Shown here: one piece after another, positions 34,422-35,818 of the stretch | How the letters are laid out: every line of letters starts with the position of its first letter | How positions within the stretch are numbered: the first letter of the stretch is position 1 | Assembly: GCA_017745175.1 (NCBI GenBank) | Contig: JAGHZY010000041.1 | Location: forward strand, 1 to 35,818 | Direction of reading: 5' to 3' | DNA: 35,818 nt | DNA from: Sphingopyxis sp. | GTDB lineage: Bacteria > Pseudomonadota > Alphaproteobacteria > Sphingomonadales > Sphingomonadaceae | Notes under the pieces: generated by a model | What the model was told of the DNA's origin: nothing | What the model saw: only the letters and a program-made list of their open reading frames with translations | Database searches by the model: none | Position numbers and translations under genes: made by a program

Positions 34422-35765
34422 GCTCCCTTTTCCGTGCGTCCCGCTGCGACGCTCCTTCTTCCGCTGACCTTGCTCGCGTCCCCCGCGATCGCGCAGGAGG
34501 TCAAGGAAGACTCGGTGATCCTGCAACCCGACAAGGTGAAGGACGACGCCCCCGTCGTCGCGGTGCAGATCGACATGCCGAGCTGGTCCGAGGACAATGC
34601 GACCGCGCTGCTGAGCTTCATCGAGAAGGTCGGCGACGAGGGCCTGTTCGCAAAGGACTACAACCCCGACGGGCTCGCCGCCGCGATCCTCGGCAATGAT
34701 CAGGCAAAGCTCGACAAGACCGCGACCGACAGCTTCCTGCTGCTCGCGACGCACCTGCGCGACGGGCGCACGCCCAATGCCGCGCGCAAGCAGTGGTTCA
34801 TGGTCGACAGCGACGGCGACAGCGAACCCTTGCTTTCGCTGCTCACCGCTGCGCTCGGCGCGGGAACGGTGCGCGAGACGCTGGCGAGCCTCGATCCCGT
34901 CCATCCCGATTTCGTCGCGCTCAAGGCCTCGCTCAAAAAGGCGAAGACCACCGCCGACGCCAATGCGATCCGCGTCAACATGGAACGCTGGCGCTGGATG
35001 CCGCGCAGCCTCGGCGAGCGCTATGTCGTCAGCAATGTTCCCGAATATCTGACCCGCGTTGTCCACGGCGGCACGATCATCGCGACGCACAAGGCCGTGG
35101 TCGGCAAGTCGGCGACCCCGACGCCGCAGCTCAATCCGATGGCGACCGGGATCATCGTCAACCCGACGTGGACGCTGCCGCGCAGCATCATCAACGAAGG
35201 CATCGGCGGCACCATCGCGCGTAATCCGTCTGCGGCACGCGCGCAGGGCTATACCTGGACCGGCAGCGGCAAGACGCTGTCGGTCGTGCAGCAGCCGGGT
35301 GCGAACAACGCGCTTGGCGTGATGAAGATGGAGATGCTGAACCCGCACGCCATCTACCTCCACGACACCCCGTCGAAGGGCGCGTTCAACGCCGCGGCGC
35401 GCGCCTTCAGCCACGGCTGCATCCGCACCGAGCGCGCGCTGCATTTCTCGGGCCTGATGGCGGTGATGTTCGCGGGCAAAAGCCCCGAGGAATTCGGCGA
35501 GGCAATCGCGAGCGGCAAGACGACGCGCTTCGGTTTCGACAATCCCTTCCCCGTCTATGTCGCCTACTGGACCGTCGTTCCCGACGGCAAGGGCAGCGTG
35601 AAGAAACTCGCCGATATTTACGGTCGCGACGCGCCCGTGGTTGCGAGCTTCGCTCAGCCCGGCCGTCCGACCGCGACGATCATCGCCCCGCAGGCGCCGC
35701 CGGTCGTCCCGACCGTGACGACCACCGCGCGCGCGACGACGCCGGGAACCAGCGGGATTTACTGA
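34410..35765 (+). CDS. L,D-transpeptidase (YcbB/LdtD-like)
   Basis: 451 residues, exported: signal peptide ends near AIAQE (about 30). A helical scaffold-type region (about 60-190) precedes the YkuD catalytic domain (about 203-370), which holds H318, H335 and the catalytic C337 in SHGCIRT. It would make 3-3 peptidoglycan cross-links or attach proteins. No peptidoglycan-binding domain is obvious. A Thr/Ala/Pro-rich tail (about 420-450) follows. A GTG at 34434 is an alternative start that still leaves a signal peptide. The window ends shortly after the stop. Confidence 0.9.
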   Translation: MAKNAPFSVRPAATLLLPLTLLASPAIAQEVKEDSVILQPDKVKDDAPVVAVQIDMPSWSEDNATALLSFIEKVGDEGLFAKDYNPDGLAAAILGNDQAKLDKTATDSFLLLATHLRDGRTPNAARKQWFMVDSDGDSEPLLSLLTAALGAGTVRETLASLDPVHPDFVALKASLKKAKTTADANAIRVNMERWRWMPRSLGERYVVSNVPEYLTRVVHGGTIIATHKAVVGKSATPTPQLNPMATGIIVNPTWTLPRSIINEGIGGTIARNPSAARAQGYTWTGSGKTLSVVQQPGANNALGVMKMEMLNPHAIYLHDTPSKGAFNAAARAFSHGCIRTERALHFSGLMAVMFAGKSPEEFGEAIASGKTTRFGFDNPFPVYVAYWTVVPDGKGSVKKLADIYGRDAPVVASFAQPGRPTATIIAPQAPPVVPTVTTTARATTPGTSGIY

Positions 35766-35818
35766 GCGATATCCGGTTTCGACCGAAGGCTGCCGATGGA
35801 GATGTGTACCCCGGCGAA

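Noticed and set aside
1..35818. CRISPR arrays, tRNA or rRNA genes
   Set aside because: No regularly spaced direct repeats outside the coding repeats in the RcnB-like gene, no T-loop GGTTCGAATCC-type sequences in a cloverleaf context, and no rRNA sequence.

Overview
This is about 36 kb of GC-rich, gene-dense chromosomal DNA, almost certainly from an alphaproteobacterium of the order Sphingomonadales, most likely Sphingopyxis or a close relative. The reasons are a class I (archaeal-type) lysyl-tRNA synthetase, the alphaproteobacterial order rpmF-plsX-fabH-ihfA-merR, the aroQ-accB-accC block, and a background of sphingomonad-type DUF4199, DUF3291, RcnB-like and glycine-zipper proteins. I saw no rRNA, tRNA, CRISPR array, prophage or intact insertion sequence. 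It reads as ordinary core chromosome with a few accessory-looking spots.

Layout. 1-4044: class II aldolase/adducin protein, an orphan [2Fe-2S] hydroxylase small subunit, an RcnB-like exported protein with six EF-hand-like repeats, a strong terminator, and an exported amidohydrolase. 4052-8840: a membrane PAS-GGDEF-EAL-PilZ c-di-GMP protein, a fatty acid desaturase, a one-domain asparaginase-like protein and a DUF3291 protein. 8858-12585: a REP-like palindrome, lysS, DUF4199 membrane protein with a membrane-anchored LuxR-type regulator, a stand-alone PilZ protein, and an NTF2-like protein. 12706-17359: a DinG-like helicase, a SixA-like phosphatase, and a divergent TetR/NAD(P)H-oxidoreductase pair sharing a 31-bp palindrome.

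17365-20421 (leftward) is the lipid, ribosome and nucleoid block: rpmF, plsX, fabH, ihfA, merR. 20737-24538 holds MAPEG, metallo-beta-lactamase-fold hydrolase, GyrI-like, retropepsin-like, exported unknown and YgfZ-like genes. 24548-24817 is a 270-bp element with perfect 34-bp inverted ends filling the ygfZ/pyrC gap. 24863-29497 holds pyrC, rarD, small membrane and envelope genes, GNAT, a lipoprotein and a CsbD stress protein. 29691-35765 holds a Qnr-like pentapeptide protein, a leftward thiS-VOC-thiG operon, aroQ, accB-accC and an L,D-transpeptidase whose proposed start codon lies in a 14-bp RNA hairpin.

How genes work together. plsX and fabH (fatty acid initiation and phospholipid precursors) and accB-accC (malonyl-CoA supply) serve lipid synthesis, and the desaturase would modify the products. 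thiS and thiG make the thiazole of thiamine. Two PilZ proteins and one GGDEF-EAL enzyme point to c-di-GMP signalling. No single gene set here amounts to a clearly new system. The best leads are the Qnr-like protein, the inverted-repeat element, the VOC gene inside the thi operon, the calcium-loop-like repeats and the start-codon hairpin.
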